64,000 bases of DNA from NCBI GenBank assembly GCA_018398805.1, contig JAGFBZ010000854.1:558001-622000 (forward strand), given 5' to 3'. This DNA comes from Hirundichthys speculiger (lineage: Eukaryota; Chordata; Actinopteri; Beloniformes; Exocoetidae). Shown piece by piece: positions 1 through 14,000 of this stretch (the first letter of the stretch is position 1; every line of letters starts with the position of its first letter). The notes under the pieces were generated by a model, which searched no databases, was not told the DNA's origin, and saw nothing but the letters and a program-made list of their open reading frames with translations. A program made the position numbers and the translations under genes.

Positions 1-240
1 ACTAGGCATATTAACCAGGAAATTAGGGATATTAACTGGGAAGCTAGGCATATTAACCAGGAAACTAGGGATATTAACTGGGAAACTAGGGATATTAACC
101 AGGAAACTAGGGATATTAACCAGGAAAGTAGGGATATTAATGGGAAAATAGGCATATTAACCAGGAAACTAGGGATATTAACTAGGAAACTAGGGATATT
201 AACCAGGAAACTAGGTATATTAACTAGGATATTAGGAATA
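1..240. repeat. 21-bp tandem repeat in ipo8 intron 1
   Basis: About eleven copies of a 21-bp unit resembling GAAACTAGGGATATTAACCAG run from the window edge to about 240. Copies differ at a few sites (AGGGATA/AGGCATA, CCAG/CTGG). The array probably continues to the left of the window. It lies before the first visible ipo8 exon, so it belongs to intron 1. Confidence 0.9.
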
Positions 241-475
241 TTCCCTCCCAAAAAACAGAAAGCCTCAACAACCATGGACAAGAACTCTGGAGCTCCTCAG
301 AGATGTTGGAGAGGTTTTAGCGCTTTACTTGGAGTGGAAGTGCATTTGTCTGGGTCAGAAACCAGGCACATGCAACCAACCAACCAGTAAGGTTTTCCTC
401 ACATCCCTGCGTTGTCCTCACTGGCCTCATTGTCCTCAGACCAGCATGCTAAACCTGTCCATCTGTGTCTTTCAG

Positions 476-3400
476 TCCTACAAGATCATCAACTTTGCAC
501 CCACGCTGCTGCAGATCATTGTGTCGGAGCAGGTGGAGTTTCCTGTACGGCAGGCGGGTAAGACCTTCTTCTACAGTTTGGTCCTCAGAATAAATAGTTT
601 GTTGTTTGGAAAGTTGGTTGCCAGACCTCCTGCGAAGCAACTAGGGGGTCTGGGAGCCCCCAGAAAACTTTGACCAAAAAGGATGCAAATGGTGCAATCT
701 GGTGATGTCATTTGGGTTTTTTTTTGAGTATTTTATTTTTTAAAGAAAGGTCAGATTTCCCAAACTCATGGGCTGCCTGGTGGTGCAGTGGTTGGGGCAG
801 GCATCCCACATACAGAGGCTCCAGTCCTTGACGCAGCGGTTTTATCAAGGACTGGAGAGGAAGTTGGAGAACCTGGAGGAAACCCACACAAGCACCAGGA
901 GAACATGGAAACTCCACCCAGAAAGACCTGCTGAGGTTCAGACCAGGAACCTTCTAGCTGGGAGACAACAGAGACCACCAAGACACCCTGCTGCCCTATA
1001 TTGATTCAATCATTGATCGTTTATATCACATCAGAGTAATCAATGACAAGCAGTCCAGTAAGTGACTTTTCATTCTAGAACATATTAATTTCCAAATCAG
1101 ACCAAATTAATTGCAGGTAATCAATTGGCAAATACATTCAATCTCAAATAAGAAAATTAATTCATTTGATCCAAGTTGTCCTCAAGGTTTCTTCCTCTTA
1201 AAGGGGAGTTTTTTCCTTGCCACTGTTAGGCTTAAAGGTTTTTCCGATGCTAGGGGAGTTTTTATTTACCTGCCATTGTTTCTTTAATTAGGATTTGATA
1301 ATATTAATGTAGTTAATAATATTTGCTTGTGGGGGTCATGATCTGGGTCTCTGAAAAGCGCCTAGACACAGTTTGTGTTGTAATAGATGCTATACAAATA
1401 AAGCTGAATTGAACTGAATTTGAAAGTCTTATTTTTCATTTTATTGATCATTTTATTCATCCTTGAAAGAGACAGAGTGGAGTCACTGCTCCTCCACATA
1501 CATGGAGAGGAACCAGCTTTGGTGGCTAGAGTGTCTCCTGAGCACCTCCATGGGGAGGTGTTTCAGGCATTTTGAACCAGGAGGAGAAGACACTGGAGAT
1601 GTCTGTTTCAGCTGGGCTGTCTTCCAGGAGCACAGGTGTCAAACTCCAGTCCTCGAGGGCCACTGTCCAGCATGTCTTTGATATTTTCCTGCTTCAGCAG
1701 GATTCTAATGAATCAGTCACCACCACATTGTCATCCAGGTCCACACAGGTCTGTTAATAACCCATTCATGTGAATCAGGTGGGCTGAAGCAGGGAAACAT
1801 CTAGGACATGCAGGACGGTGGCCCTCAAGGACTGGAGTTCGACACCCCTGTCCTAGAGGTTTTGAGGAGGTGAGTGGAGAGGGAGGTCTGGACCTCTGAT
1901 GAGACAAGTGCCCCCACAACCTGAACTTGTAGAATTCAATTCAATTCAATTCAACTTTATTTGTATAGTGTCTGTTACAATATCAACTGTCTCCAGGTCT
2001 TTACAGAGACCCAGATCATTACCCCCGCGCAAATATCATGAACTAAAATTATAATACTGAATCCTAATTAAGGATAATGGCAGGTAAAAAAAACTCCCAC
2101 AGAGGGAAAAAAAACTTTCAGTCAAACCGTGGCAGAAAAAACTCCACTTTAAGAGGAAGAAACCTGGAACAGGACCTGGATCATATGGAGAGACCTTCCT
2201 GATGAAGACCAGCTGGATAAAGACAGGAAAAGAGAGGAGAGACAGGAGAGAGGATGTTGGACAGAGAGAGGAGAGGAGCATGTAAATGACTGAATGAAAT
2301 GACTCCATAAATAGATGCAGGTAGCAGCACTGAGGTGAGATGGTCAGAGAACTAGATCACCGGTCACCACGGCAACCGTCACCCTGAACACACCTACACA
2401 CACAGGTGGAGGTAAACGCTGGGATAGACGGAGGAGGGAACTGCAGGTCAGCATGAAACTCAGGAAACTCTGGCCTGCAAACATACAGAGAGAAAAAAAG
2501 GGGGGGCAGCACAACAGAAGAAGGAAGATCATGCCTCTGACAGTTACTAATAAAAAAAATGTGTGGCCTTTATGATTTCCACGCAACAACGTCTCTTCTG
2601 GGAGTTTCTTGATTTGTTGTCTCGTGGCAGCTTCAGAATCTTGATTTTGGTGTCCTTTGAGCAGTTTTGGATTCATTTAGATGGATTTTATATTTTGATG
2701 TATGTTTTCTTTTGTGTTTGAAAACCCAGTTCTGGGTTTCCTAATAGGCAGCAAGTTCTTTACACTGTTGTTGAAAACATCAACACAGTCAGGACTGTGT
2801 TGATGTTACCCGAACCCTAACCCCGTGCACCAGAACTAGGTTCTCAGTGTCTGACACAGCAAAACATCCCTACAGCATGATGTTCCCACCACCATGTTTC
2901 ACTGTTGGAACTGGGGTTTTTTGGGTTGTCTCCAAACAACAGCAGCCAACGGGTCCAGCTGTTTGAAAATGTGGCTGCTGGCACAAGTCCTGATCACGGA
3001 GTCCTTTAAGTAAACTATAATCTGCTTTCCTGCATCAGTTTCATGATGAGCTGCTGCCTCGTAACAGTTTCTGCATGTTTGTGCACATGTGTCCACATAG
3101 CGGCGATCTACCTGAAGAACATGGTCAGTCAGTACTGGCAGGACCGAGAGCCATCTGTGGGGGAAGTGGTGTTCCCTTTCAACATCCACGAGAATGACCG
3201 ACAGCAGATCAGAGACCACATTGTGGAGGGGAATCATCCGCTGTCCAGAAACCATTCGGTATTTGTTCATTTTCACAAACACTCCCACAGCAAGCTTGTT
3301 CCTGTGAAAAGCTCTTCTGTGTAAAGTTTATGTCCCTGTCCCAGCGCTCAGCTGACCATGTGTCTGAGAGCCATCATCAAGCATGACTTCCCGGGCCGCT

Positions 3401-3930
3401 GGACCGCCGTCGTGGACAAGATCGGCATGTACCTGCAGTCTCAGAACAGCGGTGGCTGGTACGGCAGCCTGCTGGCTCTCTACCAGCTGGTCAAGACCTA
3501 CGAGTGAGTAACACACCTGGGTGTCACCTGGAGCACCTGAGTTAGTTCAAGAAGCTGATTCTGGATCAGCTGAAGCACCTGAGGTACATCTCAACCATTT
3601 TAAAGTAGAGGACTGCTTTATTTTTGTCGTCCTGCCATTTTAGCGGGTACGGGAGCATGCTTGTTTTGAGCTTTTTGGACACGTTCAGACCACCTGGGTT
3701 CTCTCTGTCCAACAGGGTCTGTGATGAGTGACTCAAACCTGAGACTGAGTGTAAATATTGGGTGTGTCTGCAGGTACAGGAAGCCAGAGGAGAGGCAACC
3801 AATGCTGGCAGCCATGGCAATCTTCCTGCCCAGGACCCAGCAGCTGATGAGCCAGCTGCTGGCTGATGCCACCATCTTCTCTGTGCTGATCCAGAAACAG
3901 ATCCTGAAGGTCTTCCACGCCCTGGTGCAG
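476..3930 (+). CDS. ipo8: ipo8 exons 2-5: importin-beta N-terminal (Ran-binding) region
   Basis: These exons encode the importin-beta N-terminal domain and first HEAT repeats. Exon 2 reads [20 protein letters not shown]; exon 3 begins [13 protein letters not shown]; exon 4 reads [18 protein letters not shown]; exon 5 ends [13 protein letters not shown]. Exon 3 (3101-3258) has one base too many: after IVEG the family sequence continues only in the next frame, as IIRCPETIR (3233-3258). The extra base lies within GGGGAA at 3228-3233. With it removed, exon 3 joins exon 4 in phase. As written, the frame reaches a stop soon after the junction. Confidence 0.88.
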
Positions 3931-4994
3931 GTGGGTGATTGAAGATCAGTGATGGTGTTGGTGGTCATGATGATGACGATGATGATGATGGTTCTGAGGG
4001 TGATGATGGGAAGTGGAGATGGAAGTGATAATCATGGTTGTGATGATGGTGATTATTGTGATGGTGGTGATGATAATGGTGACAGTGTGGATAGTGATGA
4101 TGATGGTCAAGATAATTGTGATGATCATTTGATGGTGATGGTGAGATGATGGTTATGATGGTGATGATGATGATGATGATGGTGATGGTGAGATGATGGT
4201 TGTGATGATGGTGGTGATGGTGAGATGATTGTTGTGATGATGATGGTTGTGGTGATGATGATGATGAAGGTTGTGATGATGGTGAGTGGAGATGGAAGTG
4301 ATAATCATGGTTTTGATGATGGTGATTATTGTGATAAGGGGTTGTGATGATGAAGATTGATGGTGAGATGATGGTTGTGATGATGATGATGATGAGGGTT
4401 GTGATGCTGAGGGTTGTGGTGATGATGATGATGATGGTGAGATAATGATGGTTGTGATGATGATAGTTGTGATGATGATGATGATGATGGTTGTGATGAT
4501 GATGATGATGGTTGTGGTGATGATGATAAAGGTGATAATGATGATGGCTGTGCCGATGATGATGATGAGGAGGGTTGTGATGCTGAGGGTTGTGGTGATG
4601 ATGATGATGATGGTGAGATAATGATGGTTGTGATGATGATAGTTGTGATGATGATGATGATGATGGTTGTGATGATGATGATGATGGTTGTGGTGATGAT
4701 GATAAAGGTGATAATGATGATGGCTGTGCCGATGATGATGATGAGGAGGGTTGTGATGATGATGGTGATGTTGAGGGTTGTGATGATGGTGGTGGTGATG
4801 ATGATGGTGATGAAGATGGTTGTGGTGGTGATGATGATGGTTGTGATGATGATGACAGTTGTGATGATGATGGTTGTGATGATGATAATGGTTGTGGTGA
4901 TGGTGAGATAATTTTTGTGATGATGATGAGGGTTGTGATGATAATGAAGGTGATGATGAAATGATGGTTGTGATGATGATGATGATGATGGTTG

Positions 4995-5025
<31 letters not shown>

Positions 5026-8000
5026 GGTTGTGATGATGATGATGATGATAGTTGTGATGATGATGATGATGATGATAGTTGCGGTGATGGTGGTTGTGAT
5101 GATGATGATGATGATGATGATGGTTGTGGTGATGGTGAGATGATGATGAAGGTGATGATGAAAGTGATGATAATGATGATGGTTGTGGTGATGGTGAGAT
5201 AATGTTTGTGATGATGATGGTGATGATGAGATGATGATGGTGATGATGGTTGTGACGATGATGGTGATGGTGAGATAAGGGTTGTGATGGTGATGATGAT
5301 GAAGGCGATGATGATGAGGGTTGTGATGATGATGATAATGATGATGATGAGGGTTGTAATAATGATGGTTGTGATGGTGATGATGATAGTTGCGGTGATG
5401 GTGGTTGTGATGGTGATGATGAGATGATGATGGTGATGATGATGGTTGAGGTGATGGTTGTGGTGATGATGATGGTTGTGATGATGATGAAGTTGATGAT
5501 AACATGATGGTGGTGGTCATCGTGATGATGGTTGTGAAGATGACTGTGGTGATGATGGTGATGATTGTGATGATGATGATGGTTGTGATGATGATGATGG
5601 TTGTGAAGATGACTATGGTGATGATGGTCTAGTTCATGGTGATGATGATGGTAACGATATGACCCTTGCTGCTGTCCCACAGTACTCGCTGCCTCTCCAG
5701 CTCATCAACAACACGGTGATGACTCAGTGGATGGAGATGCTGCGAACCATCATGGACAGAGATGTTCCTCCTGTAAGAAACTTGACATTCTCAAACGATT
5801 ATGTTTGACCTTTTCTGAGTCAGTTTACACTGAGAATAAATGTGTTTACCAGCTGAGACAGATTCATTGAATACATGTCCACATCTTTGAAACTTGTTAA
5901 ATGTCTCTTTAAAGGTCTTAAATTGTGTGTGAGCTGGTAAAAAGCATCTCCCTGTTCACCTGTTCACCAGCTATCCTTCCTGTGCTAATCCCTGCAGTTC
6001 TGCTGAGTTCTGCTCATATGTTCATTAGGAGACACTGGAGGTCGACGAGGACGATCGGCCTGAGTTGGCGTGGTGGAAGTGTAAGAAGTGGGCACTGCGC
6101 ATCATCACCAGACTGTTTGAGCGGTGAGTCAGTGCTGCTCTCACATCCTTGGGAAGCAGATTTCAGGTTAGCTGAGGGATGCTGGCAGCCATGCTAACAC
6201 ATCTGATCTGAATCTCAGATATGGAAGTCCTGGAAATGTGACAAAAGAGTACTGTGAGTTTGCAGACTTCTTCCTGAAGACATATGCCATTGGGATGCAG
6301 CAGGTAATCATATCCACAGGATCAATATGTAATGACTGTGTTAGCTGTTGAGATGCCAGATCTGATGGCACAAATATATGCACCAGGTGTTGGCCTGTAG
6401 AGACCAGACCTCATAGTGCAAACATCTGTTTCAGTGTAAACAATAAAAAGTGATCTTAGCTGTGATATTTTCTCTGAAAGCTGACATAAAAAGATGTGCT
6501 GTGTTTTGGTTTTTCTGTTCTCCCTCTTTGCTGCACACTAATGTATCAAAGGGCAAATCTTTAAAAAACCTTGAAAAAAACCCAGAAGAACCACATTCTG
6601 CACTTAATGACTGACCACAAGACTGCATTTCCTCTACCGACCACTAGAGGCTGCAGTCCCGTTAGTGACCATTAAAGACAGCAGTTCTTCTACTGACCAC
6701 TCAATGCTGCAGTCCCTTTAGTGACCACTAGAGACAGCAGTTCTTTTATCGACCACTAGAGTCTGCAGTTCCTCTACTGACCACTAGAGGCTGTAATTCC
6801 TCTAATGACCACGCGAGGCTGCAGTGCTTGCGTTACTGAAGGGACAACTGAAACTGAATGGATGGATTTGATCAAAATCTTGCAAGGTAGCTTTAGTTTC
6901 CATCAAAGGTTAGCGTGCTAAGCTGAAATTATTAACCTGTGGTGATTGGGTGTGATCCAACCCAGTGCCAGGCTGGTTTGTTCCACCCATTTGGCCATAT
7001 TTGGAGGTTTGGGGGTTTGATAGAGTCACTCTAGTGATGTCCCTGAAGAATGGCCCAGCTTTCTTTATATAGTCTGTGTTGTCCATCCAGGTGCTGCTGA
7101 AGGTGGTGGACCAGCACCGGCAGAAACAGTACGTTACCCCTCGAGTCCTGCAGCAGTGCCTCAACTACCTCCACCAGAGCCTGTCACATTCACTGACCTG
7201 GAAACAGATGAAGCCACACATGCAGGTATGAACCCACCTGGCTATTCAGAAAGCCATCTGAAGATCTTTCACAGGTGACTGGATGCCCAGTCTGGAGCCT
7301 CCAAACACCTCCTCAGAGGTTCTTCATCTTCCTGTGACCTCCTCCCAACAGTCCTTCTGGTCTCAGGTGTCCTCTGGATGATGCTTTATAGGTGGAGGAG
7401 ATGAACCAGATAATGATCTGCCTTGACCAAGGGCATAGATGGCACAGGAGATGTATATATTTTTTATATTGATATCTATCTGCCCCCCACCACCACCACC
7501 GTCCCTATGTAAGGATTTAAGAATGTAGATAAAATGCAAGAAATAAAAGTTAATTGTTATGATAAAATGTGGCAAATAGAAAAGTTTTTAACCTTGATTT
7601 AAAACTGCTGAGAGTTTTCAGCAGACCTGCAGGTCTGAAACGCCCCTAAAATGCCCCTAAAACGCCCCTGAAGCGCCATCTGTTACAACAACAACTACAA
7701 CAAAACTACTTCCGTTCATACAGAACAGCTCTGGATTCAGTCTCTGGTGTTTCACTATCAGAATAATACTGATAGACTGATTGGATAATACTTGAAGTGA
7801 TGTGGATTTGTGAACTGTTGATTCATTTGGCTGTGAAGATTCCACAGACATGTCCATCATTCAGATCCACAAGCTATTAAAGAGAAAATAAATCTTGGTC
7901 CAATAAATGATTTGATGTCCTAGAATGTTTTGGACTGTTTGGGTTTTCACTCCATCCATACAAGTGGAAGATTTAGTCAGATTTCTACCGTTCCATCTTC

Positions 8001-11000
8001 TTAAATGCTTCATTTTAGACGTCTGGGAATCTCAAAAATAGCTTGAGATCATTTTTCCTGCAAACTACCTTAAAGTAGTCCTCAGCTGATGAAGACCTCC
8101 GTCTCTTGCAGACCATCTGTCAGGAGGTGATCTTCCCTCTGATGTGCTACAAAGATGAGGATGAGCGGCTGTGGCAGGAGGACCCCTACGAGTACATCCA
8201 CATGAAGTTCAGTGAGTGTCATGTTCACAGTAAATCTGACAGGAAGTGAAGCACTTCTGTTCTGGAACGTTCAGCTCCATTGTTCCGATGAGCGCAGGAA
8301 GGATGTGTTTGGATACTGAGTTAAATTTTCTGTGAGCATGTACGTCTCTGTTGCAGACCTGTATGATGACCACGCCCTCCCGGCGACCGCCGCTCAGAGT
8401 CTCCTGTGTAAAGCTGCCCGCAAGAGGAAAGAGGTCAGCAGCATGTTGGCCATTACAGTAACACCACACTGTCCTCTGATCCATCCTCTCAACTCCTAAC
8501 CCCCCCATCAATCCTCTGATCCCTGACCCTAATCCCCAGCCCCCATTAGGTATTATCTGACTGTGATGGCTATTCCTGGTGATGTCATTGTTTTTCTGTG
8601 ATCACTCAGAACAGTTTAGTCATGATGAGCTCACACAGAACCATCACATTACTGCCGTCTCCCTCCCTCCATCCATCCATCCATCCATCCATCCATCCAT
8701 CCATCCATCCATCCATCCATCATCTAGACCCGTTTAATCCTCTGCAGGGTCTCAGGGATCTGCTGGAGTCTATCCCAGGTCTAAAGGCAGGGGTCCACCT
8801 GTGGACAGGTCTCCAGTCCATCACAGGACCACATGTAGACGAACACACACTCCTAGGGGCAGTTTAGAGAGGCTCATTGTAGATCGTCTAAACCCGTTCT
8901 TGTTGTTGACCCTGATCAACTGGGAGCTCAGCTGCTGGTTAAACTGGGAATGTTCTGGTTCAGACAGTACACAGTTAATGAGGGTTAGGGTTAGGGGTTA
9001 GTTCAGTTGGCCACAGTTCAAAGACACTTTATTAATCCCAACAGCTAGCCACATGCTAACAGCTGAGTTAATCACATGATTGTCCTGCGATGAAGCTGTA
9101 GACATATTTGAATCAGCAGTCACTGGTAAACATCCAGCCATGTGGACTGGGTTAAAAGGGGGTTACTGGGGTACAGAGTAGACTAGGACTTGAAATAGTC
9201 AAGTAGCGTCCCTTTTGGTTCCACCATACTCAATATAGACCAAATATATGGAGCTCTTGAGGGACACCAGTGGGCTGAGAAGGAGAATTGTGTGGGTCAC
9301 ATATGCCTCACGTTAAAAGATTAACGAGTTGGATCCAGCTTGTTAATGATCCCAGTCATATGGGCAAACACAGGTAGGACCACTATAGAACATGGAGACA
9401 AAGCCACCTCAGACCCAACAGCAACAACCAGTCTGTGATCTCTTTATATTGAGGCTGGAACTCAAAAAGATGTTTTCTGGATCTGCTTTGGTTGCAGTAC
9501 GCTGAGGTCAACTTTCCTGTCTGCAGGTTCTTCCTCAGATGATGGAGTTCAGCCACCAGATCCTGATGGAGCCCTCTGCTGACCCTCGCAGGAAGGACGG
9601 AGCACTTCACTGCATCGGCGCTCTGGCTGAGCTGTTACTGAAGGTATGGACATCTGTAGATGAGCCGTTACTCGTCGTTGAGCTGTTTTGGTACAACATG
9701 TGTGGATGAGGATCCAGTGTAGAGGTCTTCACGGGTCCACTTTCATGGACCCGAACCCAAATGCGTTGAATAAAACTTGATTTTCTTACCTAAAATTGTC
9801 TTCTTCTACCCGGTTCAGTTGCTACATAGGCTACGTGATGTAAACAACAATAACTACGCGTCCTTATTTTCTTTGTGGATACAGATGCTATTGGTAGCAC
9901 CTGCTAACACTAATAGCCTACACCGGTCAGGGCGTGTCGTAAATATGTTCTCATGCAGCGTTGTCATGTTGGTGATCCGTAGTGCTTTACAGCTGCCGGG
10001 CAAACCGCTAATAACACTCTACGGCAACGCGGTTGTTTCATGACAAACACGCCACGTTAATGAATGATTAATTAACTGCCTCGAGTCCTGACATTGACTG
10101 CCACCGCCAATATCTTTACCTCTCTCAGGTAAACGTGAACCCAGCCTGTCAGAGAGCACCGACCGGACCTGAGACTAACTGTACCGATTCCGACCCGAAC
10201 CCGGAGTCACGTCTTTTGAATGGACCCGAGACCCGATTCGGGTCGGGTCGTAACCTCGGGTTTTCGTGTTGTCGGGTTGTTCCGAAGACCTCTAATCCAG
10301 TGACACTGAAATTGTAAAATTATGCTTTTGTATTCTTTCTCATTCATAGAAACGGATATACCGGGACCAGATGGAGCTCATGTTACAGAACTACGTCTTC
10401 CCGTTGCTGAACTCTCCTCTGGGTTACCTGCGAGCTCGGGTGAGTCTTCCTCCACAGAGATCATGGCCTGAGGAAGACACAGATCCAGTCAGCCCCCTCC
10501 CCCTTCCCTGAACAAATCCAGATACACCACCATAACCCGATATCAGCTGCACATTAGATTTTGAGTCGTTTCCATCTCAGCTCTGACCTTTCCCTACTCC
10601 AGACCCGTTCATGATGGTGGGACAAAGACTCACATGCGCTTTACCTTTCACCATGTTGCACTCACTTCTGTGTGATATATCCATTAATTCCTACTGAAAC
10701 CTTTGTGATCCCTGACTTCATTGAGAAATTGTTTGAAAATATCCACTTTTGCGTTGGAGTTTGTAAGACAGTACGTGCTGTCCTAGCTGGACCAGCACGT
10801 ATAACTGAAACTTCTGTCATTTGACTGTAGACAAATTATAGAACTTAGAAGTTCTGTTAGAAACATGAGAAGATGTTTCTCTCCAGGGGCAGTAAGGAGT
10901 TGGTATTAGCAACATTATCAGAGTCCACCCATCTGTGAAGAACTCCACTTCCTTTCATTAAACACCAGGGGGCAATGTTCTGACTGACTGATGGAAATGA

Positions 11001-14000
11001 GGCACCACAGCCTGTTTCAGTCATTAGACTGTGATAGACTCTTTATCCCTAAATGCCCCCATCAGTGTTTGAGGTGAACCTACAGTCCCCACTGGCAGTG
11101 GTCTGGTTCCAGAGGTCTCAGAACAAACCTCTGGTGTCTTGTGTTCTGGCAGTCCTGCTGGGTTTTGCACTCCTTCAGCCCGCTGCATTTCCATGATGAG
11201 GCGGTGCTCAGGAACGCTGTGGAGCTGGTCAAACAGGATCTGATCAATGACAAAGAGATGCCTGTGAAGGTGGAAGCTGCCATCGCTCTCCAGACACTGG
11301 TCAGCAACCAGGAACAAGGTGAGTGGACCAGAGAGAAGCTTAAGCTATCCTGCTGAGTCAATCCTGGATTATTTAGAAACACAAATGCCAAACTAAGATG
11401 AGAAGGAGGAGCTAACAGCAGGTGTGTGATTGAATTATTAAAAAGGTCTCTGGGTCATGATCTGAGTCTCTGTAAAGTACCTAGAGACAATTTGTGTTGT
11501 AAAGATAGGGTAGAAATAAAGTTCAGTTGAATTAATGTTGAAGAGAAATGAACCACTTTGGGTTTCTTCTCAGTGAAGCGAGGAGGCGGCACACTTACCG
11601 TCTGTGTTTTTGTTTGTCGTCTGTGTGTTCACAGCCAAGCTGTACATCCGACCGTACATCCGACCGGTCATGCAGGAGCTGCTGCATGTTGTCAAAGAGA
11701 CAGAGAACGACGACCTGACCAATGTCATCCAGAAGATGATCTGCGAGTACAACCAGGAGATGACATCCATTGCTGTGGACATGACTCAGAATCTGGTAGG
11801 AGGAGCATGTTCAGTGCTTCCTCCGGTCAGATGATGCAGGTGTTCTGCAGGTGTTTGTTTGCCAGACTCATTCATGGTCATGATGGTGAGGTTTTCTGCT
11901 GTTTTTTGGGCAGGCAGAGATATTCACCAGGGTCCTTCAGAGTGAGGAGTATGAGGAGAATGAGGACAAGACAGTGATGGCTCTGGGTATCCTCAGCACC
12001 ATAGACACCATCTTGACTGTCATGGAGGACCATAAGGAGGTGGCACCAACACACTCTTTCCTCTAGGTCTTCATGGGTGTGTGAGAAACCTGCTTAACCT
12101 CTGGATAATGTTTCTGATCTGCTAGATCACTCAGCAGCTGGAGGGCATCTGTCTGCAGGTGATCGGCCTGGTCCTGCAGAAACCCATCATAGGTATGGCA
12201 GGTGTGTGTTTGTGGAACGTGTACTGTGTCACTGTCAGCTATGGAAACATGTGGACTTCTTGTTTTCATCTCAGCAGTAGCTCGAGGCTCCCTGACCCAA
12301 CCCAAACAGGTCTGCAGGGACCCTTTCAGAACTGGAGGTTTTTGGTCAGTGCTTATGGCTATGATGCCAAGAGCTAAATGATCCACAGGTTCTGACCCCC
12401 CGTATCTTAGCATCGATTCTATGCTCACCCTGTAGAAAATCAACATTATATTCACACATGTGCGCGCTGTATCAACTATATAGTATATAGCACCATTTGT
12501 CGCTGTTATGGTGGACGAGATCAGGAACAGGTGTGATGACATCTACCTTCAACCACTGAGAGCATCTCTGGTGCTCTGAGCGCAAGGAGGGGGTCAGTGC
12601 ACGGAGGGATACGTGCACAGTAACTCCACAGCAGTATTCTGGAAAACCTCATCTGCCAGATCCAGAACCGATTTAAAGATCAGGAACAATTAATGTTCCC
12701 GTCCCTCCTCCACCACCAGCAGTTTCAGACACATCGGAAATAAATTCCTGCATCCAACCTTTTCCAGCTTGACACCAGAACCACGAAGCTCTATTTGATG
12801 ATCTGACCTGTTTAAAACAGAAGTGACTGTGATGTCGGCCATGACGGACTTTGGAGGGAAATGTCCCAAAGATCTCCTTGGTTTCCTCCACAGCAAACAT
12901 CTGGATGAGATCATGCCACAGCTGTACAGACTGACGTGTCTGGCCGTGACTATTCCCACATCAACCACAACTCCTGACCAGACATCCTCTGACCTCAAGA
13001 GAATAAAAACGTATGACAGGAATATGGTGATGGGTAATCTCTAAATTAGGCAGCGCCCTCTTCTGGTTATATTGTGTTTTTTTGTATTGGTGGCTTGTAT
13101 AATTATAACATCATGGTGGATTAAGAAGTTACACCTGCACTGAAGGTCCAGGTACCAAATACATGACCACCACTGAATAATACTGGAATAAACATTAAAC
13201 CAGACCACTAGAATTTAGAGGAAATTTTAAACATTTATTTTTTTTCCTACCACATTTTTTCTCCCTGGTTTCCAATGTTTTGTTAGGTGTGTTTTTTCCT
13301 GTCCGTTACAGAGTTCTATGAGGAGATCCTTTCTCTGGCTTTCGGCCTCACCTGTCAGACCATCTCACCTCAGATGTGGCAGCTGCTGGGTGTTCTTTAC
13401 GAGGTTTTCCAGCATGACTGCTTTGACTACTTCACAGGTAACATCCACACATAAGTCAACTACAGCATTAAAACCAGACAGGTGAACAAACTCATCTAGT
13501 TCTTATCCAGCGGGTCATAAGAGGACTGGGTACACTTCCACCAATGAGATGCTGTTTTTGTAAGAGCTTGAGTATTAAATATTTCCATGAATGTGCAGGG
13601 CTTTGTGTGGAGAGTAAGACCAAAAATCCTTAAACATTTATGAGTTTGATGGGAATTATGTTCACAATAACTGGTGCCGAGAAGGTTGAAGGGGTGCTGA
13701 GAAGGTCGGAGGTGGTGCTGAGTAGGTTGAAGGTTGTGTTGAGAAGATCGGAGGTGGTGCTGAGTAGCTTGAAGGTGGTGCCGAGAAGGTTGAAGGTGGT
13801 GCCGAGAAGGTCGAAGGTGGTGCAGAGAAGGTCGAAGGTGGTGCAGAGAAGGTCGAAGGTGGTGCCGAGAAGGTTGATGGTGCTGCAGAGAAGGTCTAAG
13901 GTGGTACAGAGAAGGTTGAAGGTGGTGCCGAGAAGGTTGATGGTGCTGCAGAGAAGGTTGAAGGTGGTGCAGAGAAGGTCTAAGGTGGTGCAGAGAAGGT

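Noticed and set aside
3965..5680. Very long minus-strand open frames (over 450 and 570 codons) rich in His, Ser and Ile
   Set aside because: They come from the (GAT)n array in ipo8 intron 5; composition follows the trinucleotide period and there is no non-repeat domain.
8598..8867. Frame of Ile-His-Pro-Ser repeats
   Set aside because: Encoded by the ATCC microsatellite.
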